A stretch of 33,054 nt of DNA, from contig JAEOSR010000130.1 of the NCBI GenBank assembly GCA_016840285.1, positions 1-33,054 on the forward strand, written 5' to 3'. Both the position numbers and the translations under genes were made by a program. Positions 1-9,451 of this stretch are shown one piece after another. The stretch comes from Candidatus Hodarchaeota archaeon (GTDB lineage Archaea > Asgardarchaeota > Heimdallarchaeia > Hodarchaeales > Hodarchaeaceae). How positions within the stretch are numbered: the stretch's first letter is position 1; the number at the start of each line of letters is the position of its first letter. The notes under the pieces were generated by a model that saw only the letters and a list, made by a program, of their open reading frames with translations, was not told the DNA's origin and ran no database searches.

Positions 1-415
1 GAAATCCTTCAAAGTAAGGCTCGTATTCATAAACCCAGCTGATCCAGAATTTCTTAGATGGATTATCATTGATTAAATTAGGAATACGGATGTACCACTG
101 CCCTGGTTGATCTGGTTGATCAGGTACTGTTCGGCCTGGGTCATAAGACCAATCAGGAATATCACCTATCGCTGTATCCCACCCTGGTAAGGGATCGCTT
201 TCTTCAGGAATGGTAGGATCATCAAAAATCCAGCCTAATTGAACCTGTGCGTCTTCGTGCCAATCAGGCAACGTTCCTGGGCCTATTCCTCCAGGAATAC
301 TGTCTACTTTAGCATTTATGGGCATAGATGGAAGAATTTCACTTCCCATAAGCATTGGCGCTAAAGCAACAATAGATATAAGAACGACAAATTGAAACAA
401 TTTTGCTTCTTTCAT
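1..415 (-). CDS. Secreted protein of unknown function, 5' part only
   Basis: An open frame runs from an ATG at 413-415 off the left edge, giving 138 codons with no stop. A strong ribosome binding site (AAGGAGGAG read on the minus strand, about 423-432) sits 7 bases upstream and fixes the start. Residues 1-25 are a signal peptide or membrane anchor: Lys-Glu near the N-terminus, then a hydrophobic run (FQFVVLISIVALAPMLMG). The mature part is rich in Pro, Asp, Gly and Trp, with short repeats such as PDQPDQPG, and contains a segment resembling the start of an extracellular beta-sandwich (WYIRIPNL, then KKFWISWVYEYEP). I do not recognise the family. A secreted or surface-bound protein is the safe reading; a role in binding glycans is only a guess from the sugar-utilisation genes beside it. 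Confidence 0.75.
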   Translation of the reverse strand, partial: MKEAKLFQFVVLISIVALAPMLMGSEILPSMPINAKVDSIPGGIGPGTLPDWHEDAQVQLGWIFDDPTIPEESDPLPGWDTAIGDIPDWSYDPGRTVPDQPDQPGQWYIRIPNLINDNPSKKFWISWVYEYEPYFEGF

Positions 416-823
416 TTTTTTTCTCCTCCTTTCAATGTTCCGAAAGGATTGTAAACCTAGCCAAAGAAGTCTTAATAAAATTTCTCTTGATAGTCGCGCA
501 CCTAATTGTGATTTTTTTTTGCATAACAAAATTATTATGTACCATTTACATCTCTTTAATAGTTATTACCAAGAATTCTTATCCATTCATATTAGGATAC
601 TCATAGAAAAGACATGAATTCTAAAGAAAACCGCTCATATGTAAAATGATGAATATATAAGACCCTACACCAGATGAAGAGACCAAAATATGGTTTAAAA
701 ACTGTAACAAAGTCATTTAATCTATATTTCAATGATAAAAATCAAAAAGCTCAATCGATATACTGTTTCTTGAGTAATAATAACCCTTTTTTTATACTAC
801 CCTTTGCTTTGAAACAACTTGAT
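416..823. other. Intergenic region, no gene seen
   Basis: This stretch lies between the 5' end of the secreted protein gene and the 3' end of the GH3 gene. It is AT-rich. Apart from the ribosome binding site at 423-432 I see no conserved reading frame, tRNA or inverted repeat. Short open frames here have no ribosome binding site or protein-like composition. Confidence 0.6.
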
Positions 824-3133
824 TCAATTCTCTTGATATTGAGGAGGTTTTCCCTCAGAACTAGCTCTTACTCGAATTAAAAAGCTTTTAAGAAGAGCTT
901 CAGCAGACTTTGGTAGGTCAGTTTCTATGGATTTTAAGAAAGTCGATAAGGGCCTATCTACTACCCATCTCAATAGATCTTCTCTCATATGTTCATCATT
1001 TTCTACATCAGCTTTCTTTACTTTAATCAACTTTACTTGCTGCGCTATTATTTCATCAATAAGGGGCTTCCCTTTGTGATCATTAAGCCACTCACGCATT
1101 GTAGAGTTGATATTCAAGGTGCTAGACAATTTTTGTGTCGATACCAAGGTTACAGTCGCGCCTAATCGAATATCTCTTGATGATGTTCCAATTAATATTT
1201 CATATTCTCCTTGATCCCAAATCCAAGATTCGTGACTAATACTGTAAAAGGCAAAGGCTCGAGAATCTAAGTGGAATGTTGTAGTTTTTGTTTCATTAGG
1301 TTGTAACTCAATTTTATTAAACCCTTTCAGCTCTTTATGTGGCCGATCGATTTTAGGATTGAGTTGGTGGATATATAATTGCACGATTTCCTTTCCTGGA
1401 ACTTTTCCAGAATTAGTTATATCAACAGTAACAGTTACCCCTTCGATGTCCTTAAATGATTCATTGGAGACTGTTAAGTTAGAGTAAGAAAATGTAGTAT
1501 AGCTTAATCCATATCCAAAAGGGAAGATCGGGTCGATCCTTTTTTTATCATAATAACGATATCCAACATAGAGTCCCTCTCCATATCTGACTTTTCCATC
1601 CTCTCCAGGGTAGTTAAGATGAGCAGGATTATGTTCTAATCTCTCTGGAAAAGTTTCAGCTAATTTTCCTGATGGATTTTCCTTGCCAAACAAAATATCA
1701 GCGATAGCTCCGCCACCAGCTTGTCCTAGTAAGTACGCTTCGACAATTGCTGGGACGTCTTTAATCCATGGATGCATACTTATAGGAGAACCATTACTTA
1801 AAACAACTATGGTTTTGGGATTTGTATTTGCTACAGCTTTTATTAGTTCAACATGGTTTTCAGGGAGATCAAGGGTTTTACGATCGTATCCCTCTGATTC
1901 CAAAGGTAAGCCTACAAACAAAATCACAATATCTGACTGTTTAGCGACATTACAAGCTTCAGGAATTAATGCTTCTTTAGAACCATCTTTAGTGTAACCA
2001 TCAGCATAATTAAGACGGATATCATCCCCTATTATTTCTCTGATCTCTTGAAAAGCATTATCGACCTTAGTAGGATTGATTAATGAGCTACCTCCTCCTT
2101 GAAAATTAGGTTCTTTTGCCATCCGTCCAATTAGTGCAATCGAAGATACATTTTTTATTGGTAAAATATTGTTTTCATTCTTAAATAAGACAAGACCTTC
2201 TGTTGCCACCTTACGAGCGAACCTGTGATGTTTTTCAGTGTCAAACTCAATGAAACCTTTTTTTGTCTCATTGGCTTTGAAAACAATACGTAAAATGTGC
2301 TCAACAGCTTGATTCAAGACACTTTCATCAAGCTTATTATTTTTGATAGCTTCGATAACCCTTTGAACATCCAACTCGTTAGGACCAGGCATTTGAAGTT
2401 CCAGACCCCCTTTAAGTGCAGCAACTCGGTTATGGACTGCTCCCCAGTCAGAAATTACAAATCCCTCCAAATTCCACTCCGATTTCAATATTCGAGTTAG
2501 AAGTCTAAAATGCTCTGAGGCATAAACGCCATTAATTTTGTTGTAAGCACACATAACGGTCCATGGTTGTGATTCTTTCACAATATTCTCAAAGGCAGGT
2601 AAATAGATTTCTCTTAATGTTCGTTCATCAATTTCCGCATTAATTGTGAACCTTTGATCTTCTTGATTATTCGAGGTGTAGTGTTTTAACGAGGTTCCTA
2701 CTCCCTTACTTTGGACTCCTTTTATGAAAGAAATACCCATTTCTCCAGTCATATAAGGATCTTCAGAGAAGTATTCGAAATTTCGTCCACATAATGGTGT
2801 TCTTTTTATGTTTACCCCTGGTCCTAGTAATATATCCACACCTAAAGAGACACATTCGTCCCCTATATATTCACCTACTTTTTGAACCAGTTCTTTATTC
2901 CATGTTGAAGCTAAAGCCACTGCGGGAGGAAAACAAGTTGCAGGTACACTTTCAACTAGACCAGATTCCTCTAATTTTTGAACTTTGCGGACACCATGCG
3001 GGCCATCAGTCATTGTTATCTTAGGAATTCCTAGTCTTTCCACAGCGATTGTTTGCCAAGGGCCTGAGCCAGTACATAGAGCTGCTTTTTCTTCTAAAGT
3101 TAACTGTGATATCAAAGATTTAATATTGTCCAA
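824..3133 (-). CDS. GH3 beta-glucosidase
   Basis: A cytosolic glycoside hydrolase of family 3, expected to release glucose from the non-reducing end of beta-glucosides. The N-terminal TIM-barrel domain (about 1-295) shows TDGPHGVR near 42-49, KH at 150-151 in the sugar-binding loop, and the nucleophile Asp229 in FVISDWGAV. The alpha/beta sandwich (about 310-530) carries the likely acid/base Glu414 in LESEGYDR. A fibronectin-III-like domain follows (about 565-665), then a helical tail of about 100 residues. There is no PA14 insertion and no signal peptide. Length (769) suits thermostable beta-glucosidase B types. The start is a TTG at 3131-3133, with GTGGTG about 7 bases upstream; the next in-frame Met is residue 41, inside the domain, so TTG is preferred. 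The gene is divergent from the dehydrogenase at 3320. Exact linkage specificity (glucoside or xyloside) cannot be told by eye. Confidence 0.93.
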   Translation of the reverse strand: MDNIKSLISQLTLEEKAALCTGSGPWQTIAVERLGIPKITMTDGPHGVRKVQKLEESGLVESVPATCFPPAVALASTWNKELVQKVGEYIGDECVSLGVDILLGPGVNIKRTPLCGRNFEYFSEDPYMTGEMGISFIKGVQSKGVGTSLKHYTSNNQEDQRFTINAEIDERTLREIYLPAFENIVKESQPWTVMCAYNKINGVYASEHFRLLTRILKSEWNLEGFVISDWGAVHNRVAALKGGLELQMPGPNELDVQRVIEAIKNNKLDESVLNQAVEHILRIVFKANETKKGFIEFDTEKHHRFARKVATEGLVLFKNENNILPIKNVSSIALIGRMAKEPNFQGGGSSLINPTKVDNAFQEIREIIGDDIRLNYADGYTKDGSKEALIPEACNVAKQSDIVILFVGLPLESEGYDRKTLDLPENHVELIKAVANTNPKTIVVLSNGSPISMHPWIKDVPAIVEAYLLGQAGGGAIADILFGKENPSGKLAETFPERLEHNPAHLNYPGEDGKVRYGEGLYVGYRYYDKKRIDPIFPFGYGLSYTTFSYSNLTVSNESFKDIEGVTVTVDITNSGKVPGKEIVQLYIHQLNPKIDRPHKELKGFNKIELQPNETKTTTFHLDSRAFAFYSISHESWIWDQGEYEILIGTSSRDIRLGATVTLVSTQKLSSTLNINSTMREWLNDHKGKPLIDEIIAQQVKLIKVKKADVENDEHMREDLLRWVVDRPLSTFLKSIETDLPKSAEALLKSFLIRVRASSEGKPPQYQEN

Positions 3134-3319
3134 AAAGTTTCACCACTTAGATAACATTAGTAATTTCCTGATTTTAGATTGATTAGAATGCTTAGAATGG
3201 CTGATTTATATTGGATCTGTATGAATTATAATAAGCTTTATGAGTGTTTAGAGATTAATAACGCTCTTAATAAACATATTAGTTTTGATTTAAAATTGAT
3301 GTCTAGAGGTTCAATATAA

Positions 3320-4438
3320 ATGCAAATGAAGGCTGCAATATTCGAAAAACCGAACATGGTCAATGTTCGTGAAAAAAGGATCCCAAAACTGGGAAATTAT
3401 GATCTACTAGTTGAAATCAAATATTGTGGAATTTGTGGAACTGATGTACATATCTATGAAGGTCAGGTTCCCTTTGTAAAATATCCAATTATCGGAGGGC
3501 ACGAATTCTCGGGTAGGGTTGTTAATATTGGTTCAGAAGTAAATAATTTTACGAAAGGAGACAGAATTTCTGTGAATCCTAATCTTTCCTGTAAAGATAA
3601 GAATTTCAAAGAAGATGATTACTGTTTCTATTGTAAAAAGGGTCGGCCTCATTTTTGTACAAATTGGGAAGCTCTAGGTGTATCTAAAAATGGGGGTTTT
3701 GCAGAATATGTTGTATGCCCGAGTACTTCGGCTGTAAAAATACCAGAAACGGTTTCATTGAAAAATGCTTTATTTATGGAACCTATCGCATGTTGCATTC
3801 ACGGACTCAATCGTTTGAAAATTCAAGTATTAGATGTAATATTAATTATAGGGGGGGGTCCGATAGGTTTATTGATGTTGAGTTTAATCAAATCCATTTA
3901 TGGTTCAACAGTAATTATTAGTGAACCAAATAGTTCGCGAAGAAATCTAGCGTTGAATCTTGGAGCAGACGTTGTTGTAGATCCAATAAAGCATTCTTTG
4001 TCTGATATTGTATATAATAAGACAGAGAAACAAGGAGTAGACATCTCCATTGAGGCTGTAGGATCGTCAAAAACCGCAACCATAGCAATAGAGCTACTAA
4101 ATAAAGGAGGCCAATCTTTGATATTTGGTGTTTCCCCACCTGAAGAATCAATACCCTTAAGAATGTTTGAGTTGTATAATAAAGAAATCTCTTTGTTTGG
4201 TAGCTTTACAAATCCTCATGAAAATCAGGAGGCGATGAAAATTCTTCAGAACAATGTTATTGATCCTTCTAAACTTATCTCACACGAATTTTCGATTGAA
4301 GAACTTGAAAAAGGCTTATTATTAATGCAGAATCTCGAGGAAGGAGTTAGTAAAATAGTTTTATCTGTTAACAGAATCCCTTTCAGGGAAAACAAATTGA
4401 AACCCAATGGCAGGAAAAATTACTTACACAGAGAATAA
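3320..4438 (+). CDS. Zinc-dependent medium-chain dehydrogenase (alcohol/polyol type)
   Basis: A medium-chain zinc dehydrogenase, probably oxidising a sugar alcohol or secondary alcohol with NAD. Catalytic zinc ligands are visible: Cys39 in CGICGTD, His61-Glu62 in GGHEF and Glu154 in MEP, the pattern of sorbitol and threonine dehydrogenases. Four cysteines at 91, 102, 105 and 113 form the structural zinc lobe. The Rossmann motif GGGPIG is at 178-183, and acidic Glu202 at the end of the second strand favours NAD over NADP. GAGGT lies 9 bases before the ATG. The protein is 372 residues, slightly longer than usual because of a basic tail after about 355. The GH2 gene follows 71 bases downstream on the same strand, so the two may be cotranscribed. 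The substrate is unknown; context suggests a sugar or polyol arising from glycan breakdown. Confidence 0.9.
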   Translation: MQMKAAIFEKPNMVNVREKRIPKLGNYDLLVEIKYCGICGTDVHIYEGQVPFVKYPIIGGHEFSGRVVNIGSEVNNFTKGDRISVNPNLSCKDKNFKEDDYCFYCKKGRPHFCTNWEALGVSKNGGFAEYVVCPSTSAVKIPETVSLKNALFMEPIACCIHGLNRLKIQVLDVILIIGGGPIGLLMLSLIKSIYGSTVIISEPNSSRRNLALNLGADVVVDPIKHSLSDIVYNKTEKQGVDISIEAVGSSKTATIAIELLNKGGQSLIFGVSPPEESIPLRMFELYNKEISLFGSFTNPHENQEAMKILQNNVIDPSKLISHEFSIEELEKGLLLMQNLEEGVSKIVLSVNRIPFRENKLKPNGRKNYLHRE

Positions 4439-4509
4439 CATGTGAAAATCTAATTAGTAGTTTAAAAAACTGTGGAATGACTGTTTTCAGATATATGGAA
4501 TAGATTCAA

Positions 4510-6966
4510 ATGAAGAATGAAATAATATTAGATAATTGGTTTTTTAAAATTGCTAAAATGGCTGAAAAAGAGGATTTTATTAATAAAATCACTAATAATT
4601 TTTCGATTAATTCAATGAGGGAAGATCTTCAGCCTTTTCATATTCCAGGTTCACTTCAATCGAATATTGTTGATATAATAGATTTGGATCCCTATTTTGA
4701 AGATAATATGAAAAAATTAGAATATTTAGAGGAATATTGCCTCTTTCTAATGACAGAATTTACATTAGAAGATCAACAATCTGATTATTCACTATCCTTT
4801 GATTATATTGATACAATGTCCCAAATCTATCTCAATGGAGTTGAGATAAGAAATACTTCTAGTGCGTTCATCCAATATAAATTTCATCTACCAAATGACC
4901 TCATAAAACCACTTAATACTCTTATGGTCATTATTTCTCCTCCAATGAGTTTCGTGGACAAGGAGATCGAACCACTCGGTATAGAATATAAAGATCGAGT
5001 GTTTGTTCGGCGACCAGCATATAATTATGGATGGGATTTTGCCCCGCGATCACTTTTGGTTGGCATGGGAGAAGTAAAGATCTCCGTTGAGAAAAAAATT
5101 TCTTTTTCTGATTTATATGTCAGAACAGAATCAATTTCTGGTGATGCAGCTGAACTTTCTGTTGCTGCTATAGTAAATAGTGAAATTGAGGGAATAAAGG
5201 AATTTATATTGGAAATTATAGATGTATCCAATAATAAACCAGTATTTAGAGATGAATTTTCACTAAATCTTAATCTTGGTCTGAATGAATTGAATAGACT
5301 GGTTGTAATGAAGGATTATCAACTTTGGTGGCCAAATAGAACTGGTATGCAACCTATTTATGAATTGATCTTATTAGAAAAAGTTAAGAAGTCTGTCATT
5401 AAAGAAAAATTTGGAATTAGGACTGTAGATCTCATTCTAAAGGAAGAAGGAGAGAATAAATTCATATTTAAGATTAATAACAAGAAAATTTTTGCTAAGG
5501 GAGCTAATTGGGTTCCTACTGACTCATTGACAAATTATGGGACTGAAGAAAAATATAGAATACTCTTGACGCTAGCTAAAGAAGCCAATTTTAATATGAT
5601 CAGGATTTGGGGAGGTGGGGTGGTAGAAGATAAGAATTTTTACGAGATTTGTGACGAATTGGGATTAATGATATGGCACGATTTCCAATTTGCTTGTTCT
5701 ATTTATCCCGAGTACAAAGAATTTCTTTCTATAGTTGAAGCAGAAATTTCTTCCATTATAAAGCGATTAAGAAACCATCCTTCGATTGTTCTTTGGTGTG
5801 GAAGTAATGAAAATGAATGGGTGGATTTTCGTAATTATACATGGAGTTTTCGAGAAGAACGAAAAATAGGCGAAAAATTTCATCAGTTAAAAAGACGGTT
5901 ATGTTCGCAGCTAGATCCTTCCAGGCCTTACTGGCGTACAAGTCCATGGAATCCTTCAGCAGAAAATTCTTATGATGTCAATCCAAATTCAATGGATGAG
6001 GGAAATTATCATGATTGGGGTATTTGGCATGGTGTTAATCAACCGAATTTTGAACCACCAGAATATGAAGAATACGCAAATAATAGAGCGAAATTCATTT
6101 CTGAATTTGGAATTCAAAGTTTCCCATCAATACAGACAGTAAACAAGATTTTTAGTAAACAAACCCAATCTAAACCAAATAAGATCTGGGAATTTCATAA
6201 TTGTGATATACACAAGATTACTGTCAATATGAAGAAAATGGGAGATCCCAAGAATATTGATGAATGGATACTTTTTACCCAAGCAGCTCAAGCTTTCGGT
6301 ATGAAATATGCCGTGGAAACGTGGCGAGCTAGGAAATTTAACACAGCAGGAACATTGATATGGCAGTTCAATGAACCATGGCCAACAATTTGTTGGTCTT
6401 TAATAGATTATTATAACATCCCTAAAATGGCTTATTGGTTATTGAGAAGCTGTTTTAAACCAGTTATTGTTACTAAAGATCCAAACGAGAACAAGCTTAT
6501 CGTTGTGAATGATCTCCTCACTGATATAAGAGGAAATTTGAAAATTAGAATATACAAACTCAATGGGCGAATTGTACGGAACAAAGATCACAAAATCTCA
6601 ATTAAATCCAATTACAAGACTTATTATGATTTAGAGGGTTTGATCATAAAAAAGAATGAGTTTTTATGGACACAATTCACGTCTAATAACATTACTGCAG
6701 AAAATATCATATTTCCATGTGAACCAAACGATATGAATTTTCCAGATCCAAATGTTCATGTGAAGGTAGATGATCAAATTTTGACTCTTGTATCAAACGA
6801 ATTTGCGTTTTTAGTACATCTCCCTGATGAACTTGAACCCAATAACAATTATTTTCATCTTATTCCAGATATCCCTAAAAAAATAAAACTCAAAAATATC
6901 CTAGAAGATCAAAAATTAAGAGTACGGACATGGAATCATCCTCCGAAGTTTTTGCTCTTGGATTAA
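4510..6966 (+). CDS. GH2 beta-mannosidase
   Basis: An exo-acting beta-mannosidase of family 2, cytosolic (no signal peptide). The jelly-roll sugar-binding domain covers about 1-195 (IPGSLQS at 45-51, GWDFAPR at 174-180), an immunoglobulin-like domain about 200-305 (ending FGIRTVDL), and the catalytic TIM barrel about 310-640. The signature GANWVPTDSL is at 331-340, NMIRIWGGG at 362-370, the acid/base Glu434 in GSNENEW and the nucleophile Glu532 in FISEFGIQS. QFNEPWPTICWS at 619-630 is the aromatic barrel end typical of beta-mannosidases rather than galactosidases. A C-terminal beta-sandwich completes 818 residues. It would remove mannose from short beta-1,4-manno-oligosaccharides and so complements the GH130 phosphorylase and the 2-epimerase further right. 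It lies 71 bases after the zinc dehydrogenase on the same strand. Confidence 0.93.
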   Translation: MKNEIILDNWFFKIAKMAEKEDFINKITNNFSINSMREDLQPFHIPGSLQSNIVDIIDLDPYFEDNMKKLEYLEEYCLFLMTEFTLEDQQSDYSLSFDYIDTMSQIYLNGVEIRNTSSAFIQYKFHLPNDLIKPLNTLMVIISPPMSFVDKEIEPLGIEYKDRVFVRRPAYNYGWDFAPRSLLVGMGEVKISVEKKISFSDLYVRTESISGDAAELSVAAIVNSEIEGIKEFILEIIDVSNNKPVFRDEFSLNLNLGLNELNRLVVMKDYQLWWPNRTGMQPIYELILLEKVKKSVIKEKFGIRTVDLILKEEGENKFIFKINNKKIFAKGANWVPTDSLTNYGTEEKYRILLTLAKEANFNMIRIWGGGVVEDKNFYEICDELGLMIWHDFQFACSIYPEYKEFLSIVEAEISSIIKRLRNHPSIVLWCGSNENEWVDFRNYTWSFREERKIGEKFHQLKRRLCSQLDPSRPYWRTSPWNPSAENSYDVNPNSMDEGNYHDWGIWHGVNQPNFEPPEYEEYANNRAKFISEFGIQSFPSIQTVNKIFSKQTQSKPNKIWEFHNCDIHKITVNMKKMGDPKNIDEWILFTQAAQAFGMKYAVETWRARKFNTAGTLIWQFNEPWPTICWSLIDYYNIPKMAYWLLRSCFKPVIVTKDPNENKLIVVNDLLTDIRGNLKIRIYKLNGRIVRNKDHKISIKSNYKTYYDLEGLIIKKNEFLWTQFTSNNITAENIIFPCEPNDMNFPDPNVHVKVDDQILTLVSNEFAFLVHLPDELEPNNNYFHLIPDIPKKIKLKNILEDQKLRVRTWNHPPKFLLLD

Positions 6967-6998
6967 AGAATTACCCAAATCGAATCTTACTTGATCTG

Positions 6999-7010
6999 AA
7001 TTTTTTTTCT
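6999..7010 (+). terminator. T-run terminator after the GH2 gene
   Basis: A run of eight T (7001-7008) lies about 35 bases after the GH2 stop codon. Archaeal RNA polymerase commonly ends transcription at such runs without a hairpin. It suggests that the dehydrogenase-GH2 unit ends before the broken oxidoreductase gene. Confidence 0.45.
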
Positions 7011-7100
7011 TGGAATAATTCAGTGGTATTCTTCTTTGCCTAAACTTTCATGTTTAAAATACACTGGCTTTTTCATTTCATAATTAGGTAGATGCTTAGT

Positions 7101-7932
7101 ATGAGTATTGATACGAAGTTTGGTTTATATATTGCCAAATATGGAGTTTTTACAGATCCTCAGGATTATATTGAACTATAGCAGAAGAAAGTAATTGGGA
7201 TGGTTTTTTCATCTGGGATCATATCCATCTAAATAAGGACAGTTATGAGCCAAAACTTGAACATGGATAATCTTAACTGGGATAGCTACAAAAACAGAAA
7301 TTCTAAGAATTGGAACAACTGTAACTGCATTAGCGAGAAGAAAGCCGTGGAAAATCGCAAGAGAAACAATTTCATTAGATCGATTGTCTAATGGGAGATT
7401 AATATTAAGAGTTGGGTTAGGGGTGGACACTGAATTCAGTGATTTTGATGAAGATGGTGATTCCCAAGTTCTTGGAAAGAAATTAGATGAAACACTTGAT
7501 ATCTTAACAGGATTATGGACTGGTGAACCATTCGCTTATCAAGGTGATTATTATAGGATAAATAAGGTTAAATTCTTTCCCAAACCAGTACAAAGGCCAA
7601 TTCCAATTTGGGTTGGAGGTACTTGGCCAAATAAGAAACCATTTCGGCGAGCAGCAAGATACAATGGAGTTTTTCCTCTTAGAGAAGGATTTGAAGAACC
7701 CTTATGGCCAGGTGACATGAAAGAGATCATAAAGTATGTTAAACTTCATCGGAAGACTTCGGAACCTTTTGAGGAAATACATACTGTTGTTACATCAACT
7801 AGAAAAGAAGAAAATCAATGGATATACAACTATATTGATTCTGGAGTGACATGGATAGTCGAATGTATTTATCCTGGTCGTGATTCCATTAAGAATATTC
7901 ACCAGTTAGGGAGGGATGGGCCACCTCTTTAG
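7101..7932 (+). pseudogene. Broken luciferase-like (LLM) flavin/F420-dependent oxidoreductase
   Basis: The pieces of one luciferase-like monooxygenase-family gene are all present but not in one frame. From ATG 7101 the frame reads MSIDTKFGLYIAKYG..., meets TAG at 7179-7181, and continues in the same frame with AEESNWDGFFIWDHIH, a family hallmark. Near 7250-7263 the coding frame shifts by one base and resumes as ILTGIATKTEILRIGTT, then RRKPWKIARETISLDRLSNG and GLGVDTEFSDF, running to the stop at 7930-7932. Joined, it would encode about 275 residues, the usual size of the small members of this family. Two independent lesions make a dead gene more likely than a programmed event; assembly error could explain the shift but less easily the TAG. 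TAG is a normal stop here (the binding-protein gene ends with it). The shortest intact frame, 7384-7932, lacks the N-terminal half. Confidence 0.8.
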
Positions 7933-8022
7933 TAGAAATCCGAAAAAAGAAATTTAAGGTAACAATGAGTAAAGATGTTTTTTAATTAAAGAAATTACCA
8001 AAATTTGTAGGTGGATTATTAG

Positions 8023-8433
8023 ATGCGAAGAGAAATCATTACCATTGATGGGGTTAAGAGTCCAGCAAGCCCATTTAATCATATTGTCAAAGCTGGGGAT
8101 CTATTGTTTCTTTCTAGCCAATTATCTTGTGATTTGAAAACTGATGATATTATTGTTGGTACAATTGAACAACAAACACGAAAAGCATTGCAGAATGTAA
8201 AATTTTTATTGGAATCTTCAGGTATTTCAATGGATGATGTCGTGAAGGTTACAATCTTTATGAAAGATGTTAAAGAATTTGTTAAAATGGATCAAGTGTA
8301 TCGAGAGTTTTTTAAAGCTGGATATGAACCTGCTTGTGTTACAATTCAGGGTCTTTCACCAATTGAGGGTATAAAGATTGAGATTGAAGTGATCGCAGTA
8401 ATTCCTGAGTCAATAGAATTTACTAAACCATAA
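8023..8433 (+). CDS. Rid (YjgF/YER057c/UK114) family protein lacking the deaminase arginine
   Basis: A 136-residue single-domain protein of the Rid family; these form trimers with ligand clefts between subunits. Family features are SPASPFNHIVKAGDLLFLS near 13-31, TRKALQNVKFLLESSG at 52-67 and IKIEIEVIAV at 117-126. Canonical RidA hydrolyses reactive enamine/imine intermediates using an arginine in a PAR motif; aligning without gaps between PA and KIEIE puts Cys104 (YEPACVTI) at that place. By homology it may therefore be a non-deaminase Rid subfamily member. AGGTGGA at 8009-8015 lies 7 bases before ATG 8023 and fixes the start. It follows the broken oxidoreductase by 90 bases on the same strand and converges with the DUF362 gene. 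Its substrate is unknown. Confidence 0.88.
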   Translation: MRREIITIDGVKSPASPFNHIVKAGDLLFLSSQLSCDLKTDDIIVGTIEQQTRKALQNVKFLLESSGISMDDVVKVTIFMKDVKEFVKMDQVYREFFKAGYEPACVTIQGLSPIEGIKIEIEVIAVIPESIEFTKP

Positions 8434-8474
8434 GCAATAAATTTTTGACTTATTTTCTTATAGACGATAAAACA

Positions 8475-9305
8475 TTAAGGAGGATTAAATTTTACTGTTG
8501 AAATCTCTATTTTCTCCCCTAGAACATTAGGATTCAGAGAACCAAGGTTGTATCTTTCTGCTTCTACTAGGTGATGAACATTTCTAGGTTCAAATCCCAT
8601 AATCCTAGCCATTGTGGCATCTACAGATACAGGTTTCTTTCCCATTATGAACATGTCTAACCGTCTCGATTTTGGCCCTGCCCAACCCTCAAGACCTACT
8701 CTAGCATCAATAATACAAAGATTAGGCCGAATAAATCTGTTCAAATCAACAATAACATCATTAATGTGTGAATGATAGAAGGATTGATCCTTTCTAGGCA
8801 GTAGACCAAAAAGATTCTTCAAACTACCAGTTAAAAAAGTTAAAAAATGAGTTTTTGCTATTGCTAAAGAAATGAAAAATTTAGCCCCAACAAGGATATT
8901 AGGAAGCTTCAGATTCTTAAAATAACTTCCATTGAGATTGGTTTCAACTGTTGGGGAATGAGTAAGATTGATTAATGATACATCAAAACCAGATATTTGC
9001 ATCTTTTCTTCTAGATTTCGATAACCGAATTTGTTAAAAGCTTTATCAGCAAACTTACTCATACTATCTGATTCCACGATTTTAACGGTTAAATCTTGGT
9101 TCTCATTAAGAATCAGTTTAATTAAAGCTTCAACGACCCGAACATCATTTACTGCAAAACCAGTTTTATCAACCTGCGTACAAATATTCGGTTTGATTAT
9201 AATAGGTGATTTCAGGTTTTTAAAGCCAGAAATAAGTTTAATACCCGTTTCTAAACTCTTTCTGATATTATTCTCACATTTCACTAGAGCTACAGAGTCC
9301 AACAT
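8475..9305 (-). CDS. DUF362 domain protein
   Basis: A 276-residue protein that is essentially a DUF362 domain. Typical landmarks are IKPNIC at 37-42, SLKNLFGLLP at 161-170, CIIDARVGLEG at 197-207 and KPVSVDATMARIMGF around 224-238. Many DUF362 proteins carry a ferredoxin domain with 4Fe-4S cysteines; none is present here, and only three cysteines are seen in the whole chain. No signal peptide. The biochemical role of the family is not established to my knowledge, so no reaction is given. The start ATG is at 9303-9305 without an obvious ribosome binding site, so translation may be leaderless or the start may lie slightly downstream. It converges with the Rid gene; the gap is only 41 bases. Confidence 0.85.
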   Translation of the reverse strand: MLDSVALVKCENNIRKSLETGIKLISGFKNLKSPIIIKPNICTQVDKTGFAVNDVRVVEALIKLILNENQDLTVKIVESDSMSKFADKAFNKFGYRNLEEKMQISGFDVSLINLTHSPTVETNLNGSYFKNLKLPNILVGAKFFISLAIAKTHFLTFLTGSLKNLFGLLPRKDQSFYHSHINDVIVDLNRFIRPNLCIIDARVGLEGWAGPKSRRLDMFIMGKKPVSVDATMARIMGFEPRNVHHLVEAERYNLGSLNPNVLGEKIEISTVKFNPP

Positions 9306-9451
9306 TGATATCAGCTGTTAATTGAATGACTTATCTATTCATTTATATCTAGAATAGGTATTTCCTATCATATTTCTCTCAGATCACTCAATCTCCTATG
9401 TTATAACTCATTTTAAGATTCCGTGGAGAGATTTCTGAGGAAATTCTGATT

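Noticed and set aside
403..880. Short plus-strand open frames between the first two genes
   Set aside because: They have no ribosome binding site, overlap the ends of real genes and have the composition of random AT-rich translation.
7179..7181. TAG in the luciferase-like gene as a read-through (pyrrolysine-type) codon
   Set aside because: A one-base frameshift follows in the same gene, the relic GH94 has both TGA and TAG stops, and TAG is used as a normal terminator by the binding-protein gene.
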